From positions 1 through 15,918 of the forward strand of contig JANXVS010000340.1 of NCBI GenBank assembly GCA_025351555.1: 15,918 bases of DNA, in the 5' to 3' direction. The notes beneath the pieces were generated by a model. That model searched no databases. It saw only the letters and a program-made list of their open reading frames with translations, and was not told where the DNA came from. The position numbers and the translations under genes were made by a program. Below, piece by piece: positions 1-8,706 of the stretch (positions are counted from its first letter, which is position 1; every line of letters begins with the position of its first letter). This stretch comes from Pseudomonadota bacterium (GTDB lineage: Bacteria; Pseudomonadota; Gammaproteobacteria; Xanthomonadales; Rhodanobacteraceae).

Positions 1-1307
<1,307 letters not shown>

Positions 1308-1317
1308 AATTGTTTCC

Positions 1318-3192
1318 ATGAAACTCCCCGCTCCCTTTATCCAGTTCCCCCTGCAGTTCGACGCTGCGACGCTGGCGCGCGAAGTCCTCGTGTATGGCCC
1401 CGAGCATTGGCGCGAACACCCGCAGAAATACCCGGGCAATCTGTGGCTACCGCTGATCGCTTCCGGCGGCAATCCCGACCTCGAGTCGGTCGCCGGGCCG
1501 ATGCGGCCAACGCCGTACCTGGAGCAATGCCCGTACCTCAAGCAAGTGCTGTCGCGCGTTGGCGCGGTGTGGGGACGCACGCGCCTGATGAAGCTCACGG
1601 CCCAGGCCGAAGTCACTCCGCATTTCGATGTGCACTACTACTGGCGCGCGCGCGCGCGCGTGCATGTTCCGATCGTCACCCAGCCGTCGGTGCGCTTCCG
1701 CTGCGGCGACGAGGAAGTGAACATGGCGCCGGGCGAGTGCTGGATCTTCGACACCTGGCGCCGCCATCACGTGATCAATCCCAACGATTCCGAGCGCATT
1801 CATCTCGTCGCCGATACGGTCGGCAGCGACAGCTTCGGCGAACTGGCCCGCGAAGGACGCATGTCCGGCGGCGTGCCGGAACCGCCGGGCTGGCGCACCG
1901 AATTCGTCGGGCCGACTGATGAGCGCAATCCGCCGCTGCGCTACGAGACCATGAACGTGCCGGTGGTGATGACGCCTTGGGAATTGAAAGAGCACATCAG
2001 CTTCCTGCTCGGCGAGACGCGTGTGCATCCGCAGCTGGAGATGACCCAGGCCGTTACCGCGCGTTTCTTGAGCGCGTGGGCAGCACTGTGGTCGGAATTC
2101 GGCCCCGATTCCGCGGGCTGGCCGGCATACCGCAAGGCATTAACCACCTATGAGGAATGGCTGAAAGGCAACGCGGATGGATTGCAGCTGCTCAACGATT
2201 CGCGGACGATCAACGCGCTGCGCATCATGGTGCTGTCGATGGCGCTGCGCGACAAGAAAGTTGCCGACGGCGACGAACTGCGCCAGACCACCGTGGCGTT
2301 GCCCAACGCGGCTGCGGCGCCGGCAGCAATCCCCGGGCCGCGCGCGACAAACCAGGGCGAAGTCAATTTCGATCGTCCGGTATTTCTGATCTCGCCGCCG
2401 CGCTCCGGCTCGACGTTGTGGTTCGAGACCCTGGCGCAGGCGCGCGGTGTGTACACGATCGGCGGCGAGAGCCATGCACTGATCGAAAACGTGCCAGGCC
2501 TGAACATCGCCGATCGAGGCCTCGATTCCAACCGGCTTGACGCTGGCGCCGCGACGCCGGCCGTGGTCGCAGAGTTGCGCCGGCGGTTTTTCGCCGCACT
2601 GCGCGACCGCGACGGTCAGGTTCCGAACGGGCAGGTGGTGCGCTTGCTCGAGAAGACGCCGAAGAACTCGCTGCGCGTGCCGTTCCTCGCCCAGGTGTTT
2701 CCGCAAGCGCGTTTCGTATTTCTATACCGCGAGGTGCGCGAGACGCTCAGCAGCATGATCGAAGCCTGGCGCTCGGGTCGCTTCGTCACGTATCCAGGCT
2801 TGCCGGGCTGGAACAACGAATTGCCATGGTCGCTGTTGTTGACGCCGGGCTGGCGCGATCTGAACGGGCGCGCGCTGCACGAAGTCGTCGCGGCGCAGTG
2901 GGAGGTCACCACGCGCATGTTGCTGGTCGATCTATCCGCAATTGCGCCGGAGCGCGTGCACGTCGCGCGTTACGATGCGCTGTTGGCGGATCCGTCCGTT
3001 GCAATTTCGCGTTTGTGTGCGGCGCTGGATTTCGGCTGGGATCGTCCGCTTGATTCGAAGCTGCCGCTTTCGCGTTACACCGTATCGGCGCCCGACGCGC
3101 AGAAATGGCGTCGGCACGAACATGAAATCATGCAGGTATTGCCGGGGTTGGAGGCGACGATCGAGCGCGCGCAGCGCTTTGCTGCGGGCTAG
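1318..3192 (+). CDS. Fused aspartyl/asparaginyl beta-hydroxylase-like dioxygenase and sulfotransferase
   Basis: This 624-residue cytosolic-looking protein has two catalytic domains. Residues about 1-170 match the Fe(II)/2-oxoglutarate aspartyl/asparaginyl beta-hydroxylase family. The HxD pair is H102/D104 in PHFDVHYYW, followed by the typical strand RVHVPIVT, a distal histidine at H150 or H151, and R160, which probably binds 2-oxoglutarate. Residues about 350-620 are a sulfotransferase. The PAPS 5'-phosphosulfate loop is PPRSGST (360-366), and the 3'-phosphate region is RFVFLYREVRETLSS (465-479). A mostly helical linker of about 180 residues joins them. I chose the ATG at 1318 because it begins the family-like N terminus; no clear Shine-Dalgarno sequence precedes it, so translation may depend on thiC 10 bases upstream. 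The stop codon overlaps that of the convergent hydroxylase gene. Inference: the oxygenase could create the hydroxyl that the sulfotransferase then sulfates. The substrate is unknown, and no signal peptide or membrane segment is visible. Confidence 0.88.
   Translation: MKLPAPFIQFPLQFDAATLAREVLVYGPEHWREHPQKYPGNLWLPLIASGGNPDLESVAGPMRPTPYLEQCPYLKQVLSRVGAVWGRTRLMKLTAQAEVTPHFDVHYYWRARARVHVPIVTQPSVRFRCGDEEVNMAPGECWIFDTWRRHHVINPNDSERIHLVADTVGSDSFGELAREGRMSGGVPEPPGWRTEFVGPTDERNPPLRYETMNVPVVMTPWELKEHISFLLGETRVHPQLEMTQAVTARFLSAWAALWSEFGPDSAGWPAYRKALTTYEEWLKGNADGLQLLNDSRTINALRIMVLSMALRDKKVADGDELRQTTVALPNAAAAPAAIPGPRATNQGEVNFDRPVFLISPPRSGSTLWFETLAQARGVYTIGGESHALIENVPGLNIADRGLDSNRLDAGAATPAVVAELRRRFFAALRDRDGQVPNGQVVRLLEKTPKNSLRVPFLAQVFPQARFVFLYREVRETLSSMIEAWRSGRFVTYPGLPGWNNELPWSLLLTPGWRDLNGRALHEVVAAQWEVTTRMLLVDLSAIAPERVHVARYDALLADPSVAISRLCAALDFGWDRPLDSKLPLSRYTVSAPDAQKWRRHEHEIMQVLPGLEATIERAQRFAAG
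1644..1667. repeat. Alternating GC-dinucleotide tract inside the hydroxylase domain
   Basis: Bases 1644-1660 are an uninterrupted run of alternating G and C. Strict purine-pyrimidine alternation continues to 1667. The tract encodes the RARARVHV segment, immediately downstream of the HxD iron-binding motif. Such runs can adopt left-handed DNA and are prone to dinucleotide slippage, which here would frameshift the hydroxylase. It may equally be a chance result of GC-rich codon use. Confidence 0.8.
3189..3192. other. Shared CTAG stop-codon overlap of two convergent genes
   Basis: The palindrome CTAG holds both stop codons. TAG at 3190-3192 ends the plus-strand hydroxylase-sulfotransferase, and TAG read on the minus strand from 3191 to 3189 ends the stand-alone hydroxylase. 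There is no intergenic space and no room for a conventional terminator, so the two transcripts should overlap at their 3' ends. Confidence 0.9.
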
Positions 3193-3842
3193 GTCGTCTC
3201 GCCCAGTTCGGCGAACAGCCGCGTTTCGACTTCGGTGTTGACAACCCCGAGTTCGCGTTCAGCGCTGCCGAGCAGATCGACCAGCGCCGGAGTCGGCAGA
3301 AAATCGCAGATCAGATGCGTGCGCGCAAGCGCGGCATCGGCGTTCCACACCGCGTGCATCGCCGAGTTGTTGAGCGCCCAAATCTCGCCCGGAAGCATGC
3401 GGTAAACATGTCCGGCGCAGTACATCCATGCCTGGTCGTGAGTACTCACCGGCACGTGGATGCGGATGGTCTTGAGAAAGTAGGGGCCGTGGTCCTGGTG
3501 CGGCGGAACGATAGCGCCTGCCGGCAGCAGCGCCAGAAGACAGCGCTGTGGCGGCGCCGGCACGATCTGCGTGATGATCTGCCGCACGTACGGTGTCAGC
3601 GTCAACGCCTCGCGATCCTCAAGCGGCATGTGACGGCCCTCCGCCGGTGCGTAACCGCGCAGAAAGATCGCGCGTGCCGCATCGTGTGGGCCTACCCTGC
3701 CTCCGCGCGTTTCCCACAACGATGCCGGCAACGCTTCGACCTCGGCGCGCAGCCGCGCCGCGTCGCAGCGCAGCGGCAGGCGTGCGCAGCCGCCGATCAG
3801 GGCGGTCTTGTCGGGTAACGGTGGGGCAGGCACTGCGGACAT
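3189..3842 (-). CDS. Stand-alone aspartyl/asparaginyl beta-hydroxylase family dioxygenase
   Basis: This is a 217-residue Fe(II)/2-oxoglutarate oxygenase of the aspartyl/asparaginyl beta-hydroxylase family. The iron ligands are visible as H115 and D117 in PPHQDHGPYF and H163 in NNSAMHAVWN, with R174 (LARTHLICDF) as the likely 2-oxoglutarate anchor. The conserved strand TIRIHVPVST follows the HxD motif. I chose the start at 3842 because AAGGGA lies 8 bases before the ATG. The reading frame stays open upstream to 4919, but that part is antisense to the next gene and is not expected to be coding. The protein has no membrane segment, so it is not a typical membrane-anchored LpxO. It is convergent with, and shares its stop palindrome with, a gene carrying a related domain, which suggests a common pathway or a diverged duplicate. 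The substrate is unknown. Confidence 0.87.
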   Translation of the reverse strand: MSAVPAPPLPDKTALIGGCARLPLRCDAARLRAEVEALPASLWETRGGRVGPHDAARAIFLRGYAPAEGRHMPLEDREALTLTPYVRQIITQIVPAPPQRCLLALLPAGAIVPPHQDHGPYFLKTIRIHVPVSTHDQAWMYCAGHVYRMLPGEIWALNNSAMHAVWNADAALARTHLICDFLPTPALVDLLGSAERELGVVNTEVETRLFAELGETT

Positions 3843-3865
3843 GGCGATTTTCCCTTGGTAATCCA

Positions 3866-3887
3866 ATTTTAGCGCTGTGCCGGCACA
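3866..3887 (-). promoter_or_regulatory. Candidate -10 box and 12-base palindrome upstream of the stand-alone hydroxylase
   Basis: On the minus strand, TAAAAT (3871 to 3866) lies 23 bases before the ATG and would give a short leader containing the AAGGGA site. Just upstream of it is the perfect palindrome TGTGCCGGCACA (3876-3887), in the position of a promoter spacer, where a dimeric repressor could bind. No convincing -35 box is seen. The 141-base gap also serves the divergent DUF2333 gene. This is inference from position and symmetry only. Confidence 0.35.
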
Positions 3888-3983
3888 CATGCACTCACGC
3901 GACAATCGGCAGCAAGGCGTGCCTCGACATGGCGCATGCGTCACAATTACCTCTCTGCCTGCGCTCGGCTTCGGAGTTTGCCC

Positions 3984-4997
3984 ATGTCCATCATCAGTCG
4001 TTTTCGCGAACCGCGCACGCGCTGGATGTTGCGCGGCGGCGGTGTATTGATCGCGATTTATCTTGTCGGCGTACTCGCCCTGATGTGGTGGTGGAGTTAC
4101 GAGCCGGATCAGTTCGACGTGAGCCAGCTGGCGCAACGGCGCTCGGCAGCGCATCAACAACCGGTGGTGACGGGATCGATCGTCACCAGCGCGCTGATGG
4201 ATTGTGCGGAAACTCTGCTCGACAAGCGCGGCGGCTACTTTTCCAACGACAAATTTCCGCCGGGCCTGTTCATGGACAACGTGCCGAACTGGGAATTCGG
4301 TGTACTCACCGCGACGCGCGATCTGGCGCGCGAGCTGCGCAACAAGTTTTCGCGTTCGCAGTCGCAGTCTGAGGAAGACCTCGATCTGAAGGAAGCCGAT
4401 CCGCTGTTTTCCAGTCCGAACGACCGCTGGCTGCTGCCGAGCTCCGAAGGTCAGTATCGTCAGGCGATCGCGCATGTCGACGGCTATTTCATCCGCTTGG
4501 GCAAGAACGACCCGAACGGCGCGCAGTTCTACGCGCGCGCCGACAGTCTGGCCGATTATCTGGATACGGTTTCGTCGCGACTTGGCAGCCTGTCGCAGCG
4601 GCTGTCGGCCAGCGTCGGCCAGTTGCGGCTGGAAGGAGACGCGCCGGTCGATCCGGCCGCGCCGACGAACGCGAAGGGCCAGCAGATCGTGAAGACGCCA
4701 TGGAGTCAGATCGACGACGTGTTTTACGAATCGCGCGGCTACACTTGGGCCTTGCTGGAACAGTTGCAAGCTGTACAAGTGGATTTTGCGCCAATTTTGC
4801 AACGCAAGAATGCCGTGGTGAGCCTCAAGCAGGTGATCCGCGAGCTGGAGGAATCGCAGAAACCGGTGCGCAGTCCGATGATCCTCAACGGCAGCCCGTT
4901 CGGTTTCTTCGCCAACCACTCACTGGTGATGGCGAACTATGTGTCGCGCGCGAATGCGGCGATCATTGATTTGAAATCGTTGTTGGACAGGGGTTGA
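3984..4997 (+). CDS. DUF2333 family inner-membrane protein
   Basis: This 337-residue protein matches the proteobacterial DUF2333 family. It has a short basic N terminus, one transmembrane segment at about residues 17-37 (GGVLIAIYLVGVLALMWWW), and a large domain probably in the periplasm. Characteristic stretches are KRGGYFSNDKFPPGLFMDNV and the NWEFGVL segment right after it. The ATG at 3984 was chosen over an in-frame ATG at 3936 because GGAG lies 7 bases before it and the membrane segment then sits at a normal distance from the N terminus. The family has no established biochemical role that I know of. Its stop is one base from the start of the glycosyltransferase gene, so the two are probably one operon and may share an envelope-related job. 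Confidence 0.85.
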   Translation: MSIISRFREPRTRWMLRGGGVLIAIYLVGVLALMWWWSYEPDQFDVSQLAQRRSAAHQQPVVTGSIVTSALMDCAETLLDKRGGYFSNDKFPPGLFMDNVPNWEFGVLTATRDLARELRNKFSRSQSQSEEDLDLKEADPLFSSPNDRWLLPSSEGQYRQAIAHVDGYFIRLGKNDPNGAQFYARADSLADYLDTVSSRLGSLSQRLSASVGQLRLEGDAPVDPAAPTNAKGQQIVKTPWSQIDDVFYESRGYTWALLEQLQAVQVDFAPILQRKNAVVSLKQVIRELEESQKPVRSPMILNGSPFGFFANHSLVMANYVSRANAAIIDLKSLLDRG

Positions 4998-4998
4998 T

Positions 4999-6675
4999 TT
5001 GACTACTTTGCAATCCACCACAGCTCGATTCTCGACCGTGCTGCTGGCCGACTGGCGCCTGCTCTGGCTGCTGCTTCTGCTGCCGGTGGCCCTGTTCCTC
5101 CCGGCAATGCCGATTGACGAGACACGCTACCTCGCGGTCGCCTGGGAGATGCGCCTGCACGGGGATTTCCTCGTCCCGCACTTGAATGGCATGCCATATT
5201 CGGACAAGCCGCCGCTGCTGTTCTGGCTGATCAATCTGGGCTGGTTTGTCGCTGGCATGCACGCCTGGGCGGTGCGTCTGGGTGTGCTCGCATCATCGTT
5301 CGCGTCGCTGTATTTGTTCGGACGTGTGGTGCGCCGGCTCGATCCATCGCCGGCACTGGCGCAAAATGCAACATTGTTGCTTTTAGGAATGATCTACTTC
5401 GCGCTGTTTTCCAGTGCGATCATGTTCGACGTGGTGCTCGCGACCTGGGTGCTGGTGGCGCTGCACGGAGCACTGGATCTGGATGCGCAACGTTGGCGGC
5501 GCGGCATCGGCTTGCTCGCGCTCGGCATTGGTCTGGGCATCCTGACCAAGGGACCGGTCGTGCTGCTCGACGCCGGCCTTGTCGTCGCGTTCGGGCCGTG
5601 GTGGAGCGAAACTGCGCGCGCCAATAAAGGCCGATGGTACGGTGCTCTCGGGCTCGGCGTGCTCGGCGGCGCGGCGATTGCGCTGGCGTGGGCGATTCCG
5701 GCCGCGATCGCCGGCGGCGACAAGTACGCCGATGCGATCTTTCTGCACCAGACGGTCGATCGCATGACCAAGAGCTTTGCCCATCGCCGCCCGCTGTGGT
5801 GGTACTTCATGGTGCTGCCGGCGATGGCGCTGCCGTGGACCTTGGTCATGCGCGCTCCTTGGCGGGCTTGGTACGCTAGTTTCCACATTTCCAAAAGTGC
5901 ACGTTTCGGCATCGCCTGGTTCGTGCCAGCGTTTACGGTCTTCTGCCTGGTCAGCGGCAAGCAGCCGCATTATCTGTTGCCGCTGCTGCCGGGGTTGGCG
6001 TTGTATCTGGCCGTAGTGCTGGGCAGCGACGGCGCGCGCTTGCGCGGACGCGTGTTTGGCGCTTTGCTGTTGCTGGCGGGAACCGCGCTCGCCGCGCTGC
6101 CGTATCTGGCTGCGCATGCGCACGATATTGGCGTGCTGGATCGGCTGCATCTGACCGAATCTTCGCTGCGCGTGTTCGCCGGCGTCTGGCCGTTGTGGGG
6201 CGCGCTCGGCATCGTGCTCGGCGGCTGGCTGTTGTTCGTGCGCGCAGCGCATGCATCCTTGCGCGCGTTGGCACTGAGCAGCGTCGCGGCCGCGTCCATC
6301 GGCATGCTCGCGCTGGCGCAAGGGGTCGGACCGTATGTGGATGTGAGCGCCGCCGCGGCGCGCATCGCGCAGGCGCAGGCCGCGGGCAAGCCGATTGCGC
6401 ATCTGGGCTGGCATCACGGTCTGTTCGAGTTCGCCGGGCGGCTGACTCAGCCTCTGGAAAAAGTGGATTATGAGGATTTAGCCGCTTGGTGCGCGGCGCA
6501 CCCGGACGGTGAAATTGTGACGTTTTATACAAAGTATCAGATTGCTGCGAAACCGGAACTGGAACTGCCCTATCGCTTCGGGCGCATCATTTTCTGGCGC
6601 GCCGCCGATCTGCTCGCTGCGCCGTTACCGGCGCCACCGGTGAAGGTGGATGAGGATGAGACGCCGGAGGATTGA
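4999..6675 (+). CDS. ArnT/PMT-type membrane glycosyltransferase
   Basis: This 558-residue polytopic protein resembles the GT-C glycosyltransferases of the ArnT/PMT_2 group, which move a sugar from an undecaprenyl-phosphate carrier to a lipid or protein on the periplasmic face. Visible hallmarks are the acidic pair in the first periplasmic loop (D40-E41 in PIDETRYLAVAWEM) and the SDKPPLLFW motif (68-76). About a dozen hydrophobic segments follow, then a soluble tail from about residue 455 that ends in an acidic stretch. The start is TTG at 4999, preceded by AGGGG 5 bases upstream and one base after the previous stop. A GTG at 5038 is possible but would cut into the first membrane segment. The acceptor and sugar are not deducible, and no aminoarabinose synthesis genes are nearby, so I do not call it ArnT itself. 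Confidence 0.85.
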   Translation: MTTLQSTTARFSTVLLADWRLLWLLLLLPVALFLPAMPIDETRYLAVAWEMRLHGDFLVPHLNGMPYSDKPPLLFWLINLGWFVAGMHAWAVRLGVLASSFASLYLFGRVVRRLDPSPALAQNATLLLLGMIYFALFSSAIMFDVVLATWVLVALHGALDLDAQRWRRGIGLLALGIGLGILTKGPVVLLDAGLVVAFGPWWSETARANKGRWYGALGLGVLGGAAIALAWAIPAAIAGGDKYADAIFLHQTVDRMTKSFAHRRPLWWYFMVLPAMALPWTLVMRAPWRAWYASFHISKSARFGIAWFVPAFTVFCLVSGKQPHYLLPLLPGLALYLAVVLGSDGARLRGRVFGALLLLAGTALAALPYLAAHAHDIGVLDRLHLTESSLRVFAGVWPLWGALGIVLGGWLLFVRAAHASLRALALSSVAAASIGMLALAQGVGPYVDVSAAAARIAQAQAAGKPIAHLGWHHGLFEFAGRLTQPLEKVDYEDLAAWCAAHPDGEIVTFYTKYQIAAKPELELPYRFGRIIFWRAADLLAAPLPAPPVKVDEDETPED

Positions 6676-6740
6676 TCGGCTCAGGCGTGCCGGATCTACG
6701 ATGTACCGCTGCCTGGTTCGGCTGATATGCTGGCCCGTCA

Positions 6741-6754
6741 GCAGAAAATTCTGC
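6741..6754. promoter_or_regulatory. Inverted repeat upstream of the beta-propeller gene
   Basis: GCAGAA-AA-TTCTGC is a perfect inverted repeat with 6-base arms. It lies 19 bases before the ATG of the downstream gene and just ahead of its GGGGGA ribosome site. It could be an operator or a short leader hairpin. The preceding 65 bases contain only weak promoter-like sequence (TATGCT at 6725-6730). Confidence 0.3.
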
Positions 6755-6773
6755 GTCGATAAAGGGGGAAATC

Positions 6774-7997
6774 ATGCCGCGCTTCGCCTTCGCACTTGCT
6801 GCCGTCCTGCTCTTCTTCAGCGTGGCATTGCAATCCGTGGAAAGAAGACCCACGCCTCCGGGTCACTACCTGTTCGTCTGGGCCGGTGATCGCGCCAAGA
6901 AAGACAACGACTTCCTGGCAGTGATCGATGCCGATCCCGCGTCCAAGACGTATGGACGTCTGCTCACGACGCTGGCAACGGATCAACGTACCAGCAGGGT
7001 GCATCACACTGAATACACAATGCCCGAAAGCGGCATGCTGTTTGCCAACGATCATGACGTCGGGCGGACCTTCATCTTCGACGTGCGCGACCCGCTGCAT
7101 CCAAAGACCGTGACCTCGTTTACCGACATGGCCGGCTACGTGCATCCGCACTCGTACCTGCGGTTGCCGAATGGAAATGTGCTGGCGACGTTCCAGCATG
7201 CTCACCACTCCGCAACTGACAGCGCGGCGGCCAAGACCGGGGGTTTGGTGGAAATCAATGATCATGGCAAGGTGGTTCGTTCCGCCAGCAATGCGGACCC
7301 GGATTTCAGCACTGCGCTGCTGATGCCTTACAGCCTCGTCGTCCTGCCCAAACTCGACCGCGTCGTGTCAACGAATTCGTCGATGCATGACGACGATCTT
7401 TTCAGCGGCGTGACGTATCAAGTGTGGCGCCTGTCCGACCTCAAGCTGCTCAAGACGGCATACTTCGACGTCGGTGCGAATCGCTATGCCCACATCAGTC
7501 CGGAGGAGCCACGTCTGGGTCCGGACGGATCGGTTTTCGTGCAGACCCTCGGCTGCGGGGTCGAACGCATCACCGCGATCGACACCAGCGAGCCGAAGTC
7601 GCAGCTGGTTTTCACTTTTCCTGGAAACTGGTGCGGAGTGTCGACGATCGTCGGGCACTACTTGGTGCAGAGCGTGCCAGCAGTGCATGGCTTCATCGTG
7701 CTCGATATCGCCGATGCGGCCAACCCGCGCGAAGTCTCGCGGCTCAAGCTGAGCGATACCTACCGCCCGCATTGGACGGGATGGGACCCGAAGACCCTGC
7801 GCCTCGTGGCGACCTCGGGCGAAACGCCGGCCGATCGTACCTACCTGCTGAAACTGGATCAGGCTACGGGCGCGCTTACGGTGGACGACGCGTTTCGCGA
7901 CACCGACGGCCAGCCCGGCTTCAGTTTCGCCGAGCGTGACTGGCCACACGGCTTCAAGGGTGTGGGCGCACCGCACGGAGCGGTTTTCACACGCTGA
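6774..7997 (+). CDS. Secreted selenium-binding-protein/methanethiol-oxidase-like beta-propeller
   Basis: This 407-residue protein has an N-terminal signal peptide or anchor (hydrophobic core about residues 4-20). Its body resembles the SBP56/SELENBP1/MtoX propeller family. The family-like start of the propeller (DNDFLAVIDADPASKTYGRL) is followed by H77-H78, HPH (124-126), a histidine cluster H142/H144/H145, YRPHWTGWDP (H333), H392 and H401. Several of these fit metal ligands of the methanethiol oxidases. The CSSC-type cysteine motif that follows the HH pair in SELENBP1 is absent here (HHTEYTMPESG); the only cysteines are C261 and C287. The start is supported by GGGGGA 4 bases upstream. No SCO1/SenC or MauG-like gene, the usual company of bacterial mtoX, is adjacent. 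Periplasmic location is inferred. The true activity could be thiol oxidation or something else using the same fold. Confidence 0.7.
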   Translation: MPRFAFALAAVLLFFSVALQSVERRPTPPGHYLFVWAGDRAKKDNDFLAVIDADPASKTYGRLLTTLATDQRTSRVHHTEYTMPESGMLFANDHDVGRTFIFDVRDPLHPKTVTSFTDMAGYVHPHSYLRLPNGNVLATFQHAHHSATDSAAAKTGGLVEINDHGKVVRSASNADPDFSTALLMPYSLVVLPKLDRVVSTNSSMHDDDLFSGVTYQVWRLSDLKLLKTAYFDVGANRYAHISPEEPRLGPDGSVFVQTLGCGVERITAIDTSEPKSQLVFTFPGNWCGVSTIVGHYLVQSVPAVHGFIVLDIADAANPREVSRLKLSDTYRPHWTGWDPKTLRLVATSGETPADRTYLLKLDQATGALTVDDAFRDTDGQPGFSFAERDWPHGFKGVGAPHGAVFTR

Positions 7998-8011
7998 ACG
8001 CACGCCACAGA

Positions 8012-8560
8012 TCAGAACGCCGGTTTGTCCGCACACTGCTGATAGCGCGCAATGCTGGCGAGGATTTCCTGTTTCGCCGCGGCGGCATCGCTCCAGCCTT
8101 CCACTTTTACCCATTTGCCTTTTTCCAGATCCTTGTAGTGCTCGAAGAAATGGCCGATGCGGTCGCGCCAGTGTTGGGCCACGTCGCCGATGTCGTTGAT
8201 GTAGTCGTAGTGAGCGAAAACTTTCAGAGCCGGCGCGGCGACGATCTTCATGTCTTCGCCGGCTTCGTCCGTCATGCGCAGCATGCCGACCGGACGGCAG
8301 CGGATCACCGAACCGGGGATCAACGGCAGCGGCATCAGCACGAGCACGTCGGCGGGGTCGCCGTCGCCGCTGAGCGTGTGCGGCACGTAGCCGTAGTTGC
8401 ACGGGTAGCGCATGGGCGTGGACAGCACACGGTCGACGAAGATCGCGCCGGTCTTCTTGTCTACTTCGTATTTCACCGGCTCCGAATCTTTCGGAATCTC
8501 GATGACGACATTGATTTCGTTCGGCACGTCGCGACCGGCGGGGACGAGGTTGAGCGCCAT
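8012..8560 (-). CDS. ppa: Family I soluble inorganic pyrophosphatase
   Basis: This 182-residue cytosolic enzyme hydrolyses PPi to two phosphates and pulls biosynthetic reactions forward. It contains the family I signature DGDPADVLV with metal-binding D66, D68 and D71, and the later D98 and D103. All are offset by one from the E. coli residues. [10 protein letters not shown] precedes the signature. The length is normal for a bacterial hexameric PPase. The start ATG at 8560 has GGAG 7 bases upstream on the minus strand. The stop is 14 bases from the stop of the convergent beta-propeller gene. It lies about 600 bases from hppA, which encodes the energy-conserving PPase, so two competing PPi sinks sit close together. 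Confidence 0.97.
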   Translation of the reverse strand: MALNLVPAGRDVPNEINVVIEIPKDSEPVKYEVDKKTGAIFVDRVLSTPMRYPCNYGYVPHTLSGDGDPADVLVLMPLPLIPGSVIRCRPVGMLRMTDEAGEDMKIVAAPALKVFAHYDYINDIGDVAQHWRDRIGHFFEHYKDLEKGKWVKVEGWSDAAAAKQEILASIARYQQCADKPAF

Positions 8561-8706
8561 GGTTGGCTCCGTGGGATTGCGAGGGGCGCGAAGGATACTC
8601 GAAACCGCGCGGACGCGCGATCTTGCGCGGCCACGCCGCTCCTTCAGCTTGGGTTGCTGTGCCGTATTCGACGATGTCCGGTCTCCGCCCGCGCCAGGAA
8701 AAAGCC

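Noticed and set aside
3843..4919. Upstream extension of the minus-strand hydroxylase to a 576-residue protein
   Set aside because: The extension is antisense to the DUF2333 gene, lacks family similarity, and a good Shine-Dalgarno site marks the start at 3842.
5383..6417. Long minus-strand open frame opposite the glycosyltransferase
   Set aside because: Its translation is rich in Arg, Gln and His and low in complexity, which is typical of the antisense shadow of a GC-rich gene.
4999..6675. Naming the glycosyltransferase arnT
   Set aside because: No aminoarabinose pathway genes are nearby, and the shared motifs are common to many PMT/ArnT-type enzymes.
1318..6675. The hydroxylases and glycosyltransferase as a lipid A modification cluster (LpxO plus ArnT)
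   Set aside because: The hydroxylases have no membrane anchor as LpxO does, and the genes are not in one transcription unit. It is too speculative to call.
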